From: Gavia stellata
Lineage: Eukaryota; Chordata; Aves; Gaviiformes; Gaviidae
Reading direction: 5' to 3'
Length of the DNA stretch: 64,000 nucleotides
Assembly (NCBI RefSeq): GCF_030936135.1
Contig: NC_082594.1
Span: forward strand, 129,680,668-129,744,667
Each line of letters starts with the position of its first letter. The stretch's first letter is position 1. The translations under genes and the position numbers were made by a program. Positions 61,735 to 64,000 of this stretch are shown here, in pieces. Below the pieces are notes generated by a model. That model was not told where the DNA came from. It was given only the letters and a program-made list of their open reading frames with translations, and ran no database searches.

Positions 61735-61746
61735 TGCGCATGCGCC
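61735..61746. promoter_or_regulatory. NRF1-type palindromic site
   Basis: TGCGCATGCGCC matches the NRF1 consensus (YGCGCAYGCGCR), palindromic in its core. It lies about 210 bp upstream of the COX17 ATG. NRF1 controls many nuclear genes for the respiratory chain. Confidence 0.8.
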
Positions 61747-62007
61747 GCCGAGGGCCGCGCTCTCCCGTTCTCTCGCGTGACAGTGCCGACCGTTGTCCCA
61801 GCGCGAGGGTGAGCGGTTATGACGTAAACGGATCCCGATTCCGTAGCAATTAATCGGCGTGTCGAAAGAGGCGTTCCCCAGGAACACCCGATACGTCACA
61901 AGCCAGAAAGAAAAGGGAAGAAGGGGCGGCCGGGAGGGTGAAAAATGGCGTCGGCAGCTGAGGGGAGCTGCTGAGGGGAGCTGCCGAGGGCCGCAGCTTA
62001 GCAAGAA

Positions 62008-62680
62008 TCACACAGAATCACTACGGTTGGAAAAGACCTGTAAGATCATCAAGTCCAACCTTAAAAAAAAAAAAACAAAAAACCAAAAAAACCACACAAC
62101 AACAAACCACAACACACCAAAAACCAGCCCACCCAACACCACACAGCACCATGTCCATCAAGCTACATCCCACAATGCCACATCCACACGCTCCTGGAAT
62201 ACCTCCAGGGATGGTGACTCCACCACCTCCCTGGGCAGTCTGTTCCAATGTTTCACCACTCTCTCAGTAAAGAACTTTTTCCTAATATCCAGCCTAAACC
62301 TCCCCTGGCACAACTTGAGGCCATTTCCTCTCGTTCTATCACTAGTCACTTGGGAGAAGAGACCAACACCCACCTCTCTGCAACCTCCTTTCAGGTAATT
62401 GTAGAGAGCGATGAGGTCTCCCCTCAGCCTCCTCTTCTCCAGACTGAACAACCCCAGCTCCCTCAGCCACTCCTCATCAGACTTGTGCTCCAGACCCCTC
62501 ACCAGCTTCGTCGCCCTTCTCTGGACATGATCCAGCACCTCCATGTCCTTCTTGTAGTGAGGGGCCCAAAACTGAACACAGTATTCGAGGTGCGGCCTCA
62601 CCAGCGCCGAGTACAGAGGCACGATCACCTCCCTGCTCCTGCTGCCCACACCATTTCTGATACAAGCCAGGATGCCGCAA
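62008..62680 (-). mobile_element. CR1 LINE, longest copy in the window
   Basis: Minus-strand translation gives an uninterrupted CR1 ORF2 C-terminus ([56 protein letters not shown]) ending VALWDVA. The 3' end is at about 62010, next to an A/C-rich tract (62056-62145) inside the element. It inserted about 490 bp upstream of the COX17 ATG, just outside the CpG island. Confidence 0.93.
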
Positions 62681-64000
62681 TGGGCAGGATTTCAGCTCTG
62701 CCGGAGCCAGGCTCCGTGATCAGAAAGCTGTAGCCAGCTAAAGATCTTTTTTCCTACTTAAGCAGTGGGGAAAATGGGGGCTCAGTTCTTTTATCGTCAT
62801 TGTGCACCAAAAACTGGAGATCTGTGGGAGCGAAGAACATAGGGCTGTTCAGGTACTGCACATGCAACCGTAGCCATCATCGTCAGCAACAAGAATTGTT
62901 GGTGTTTGAAGGCTGGGGGCCAGCCTGCCTGGGCCCTGCCGTCGGCAATAAGATGCAGAAAAAGATAATTGCCATTAAAGCACAGTTAAGACATTTCCAT
63001 ACTGATGGCACCAATTTGGAGTACAGTGCAGAGGGGACCACAGCCTCGCCTCTTCTGACATTACACTGTGTGTAACGATTGACTGTTAACTTGGTGCTTT
63101 TTGTTTTCCATTTGTCCTCTGCCTGCTGACAGTGGCAAAAGAATTATATTAGAGTACTGTCAGAACGAACAGATTCGTCTACCGGTCAAAGAGGAATGGC
63201 TGAGGGCAGGCTGCTGAGCTCAGACTGCTGGAAAACTGTCAGATCTAGTACCCGGGAAAGGAGATTCGGTGAAAATCTCAGAGCTTCTGAAAGAATGAAA
63301 AAAGACCCTCCCTCAATCTATAATGTCACTTCGCAGTTTGGTGCCACACGTCAGAGTACAAGGACTACAGATGACACTGGACATTTACAGCTCTGGGTTT
63401 AGAGGGCTGCCCAGTTGCCATGGGGTTCCAAATTATTCTCCCTCTACAGCCCCTTATCAGAATTAAAGAACATACAGCAGGGACTCATGAAGCCGCTGGC
63501 TTCTTGCATCTTCAGTTTCAGCCCACTAAAAGAATGGTTGTCCAAAAAAAAATACTTGCCTGTTAGAAAGACTGAAATGGATAGACTTTTCAAGCAACCT
63601 CAAAAATATATTTACATTAATTGTTACTGTTAGGTAGGGTAAGCCCCTATCAATGTCAGCTGAAAGTAACAGTCTGGGGTAGTCTGGGGTTTTCCAGATT
63701 TCTCACACTTCTAATATACATGATAGTAAATTTAGCTGTGGAAAATCTGCGGTTAAACAGAGCCGAAGGTGTTTTGATATTTTCCACGTAGTGCCTATTC
63801 TAGGAACCACTAACCCTTTACCATCTTGAAAAAAGAAACCTGTTTGATATTGGTCTAGAGAAATATTTTTGTCTTTGACTTAGTAGACAGCCACTGCTCC
63901 AGCAGCCCAGTCAACCATACACTGTGTTTGATTGTCAGAGAAGTTGTCTGCGGTTTTGGTCAACGCTTAGATACCCAGGGGGAAAGAAAGGACTTCAAAC
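62681..64000. other. Right-end DNA without recognised genes
   Basis: No exon of CFAP91, the next gene in the human order, was recognised. A 10-bp direct repeat (agtctggggt) is at about 63671-63691. Open frames are short and unremarkable. Confidence 0.45.

Larger units (their letters stand above)
61250..61910 (-). promoter_or_regulatory. CpG island promoter of COX17
   Basis: A G+C- and CpG-rich block surrounds COX17 exon 1. Upstream of the ATG it holds a ZNF143/THAP11-type site, an NRF1-type palindrome, an ETS core (TTCCGG, 61625-61630) and two CRE-like TGACGTA cores (61820-61826 on the plus strand, 61892-61898 on the minus strand). There is no TATA box. It resembles known promoters of nuclear-encoded mitochondrial genes. 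Confidence 0.75.

Noticed and set aside
61859-62733. Plus-strand frames across the COX17 upstream region into CR1
   Set aside because: They run antisense through the CR1 and share no similarity with CFAP91 or any known N-terminus.

Overview
The window is nuclear genomic DNA from a vertebrate, almost certainly a bird. It is rich in CR1 LINE fragments and avian-type LTRs, and it carries intron-containing genes whose exons translate into recognisable vertebrate proteins. All splice sites inferred below are GT-AG. The species cannot be fixed from the sequence alone. Statements about human proteins and gene order are recalled family knowledge, not search results.

Layout: (1) 1-662 is an avian retroviral LTR cut by the left edge. 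(2) About 1.9-16.6 kb, minus strand, is the 5' part of a CD58 (LFA-3)-like cell-adhesion gene: a signal-peptide exon in a CpG island, a 13.4 kb first intron, and two Ig-domain exons. Its membrane and tail exons were not found. (3) 22.4-39.8 kb, plus strand, is a complete 11-exon PLA1A gene (phosphatidylserine-specific phospholipase A1, 456 aa) with an intact Ser-Asp-His triad. (4) 42.7-53.5 kb, minus strand, is POPDC2 (Popeye-domain cAMP-binding membrane protein), with two possible C-termini. (5) 59.1-61.5 kb, minus strand, is COX17 (mitochondrial copper chaperone, 67 aa), whose CpG-rich promoter carries NRF1, ZNF143/THAP11 and ETS motifs. (6) 61.9-64 kb holds a CR1 element and no gene I can support.

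The order PLA1A(+)-POPDC2(-)-COX17(-) matches human 3q13.33. In human the minus-strand immunoglobulin gene on that side is CD80, followed by ADPRH. Here a CD58-like gene occupies that place and no ADPRH exon was seen between it and PLA1A. The genes are physically linked and do not form a pathway: an adhesion ligand, a secreted lipase, a striated-muscle cAMP effector and a cytochrome-oxidase assembly factor.

I found no clear previously undescribed system. The best leads are an open CR1-derived reading frame that continues the second CD58 Ig exon in frame; a split POPDC2 C-terminus (a human-like spliced tail versus an acidic read-through tail); an unidentified lysine-rich frame at 20.7 kb; a perfect 14-bp hairpin at 36.77 kb; and the CD58/PLA1A junction.
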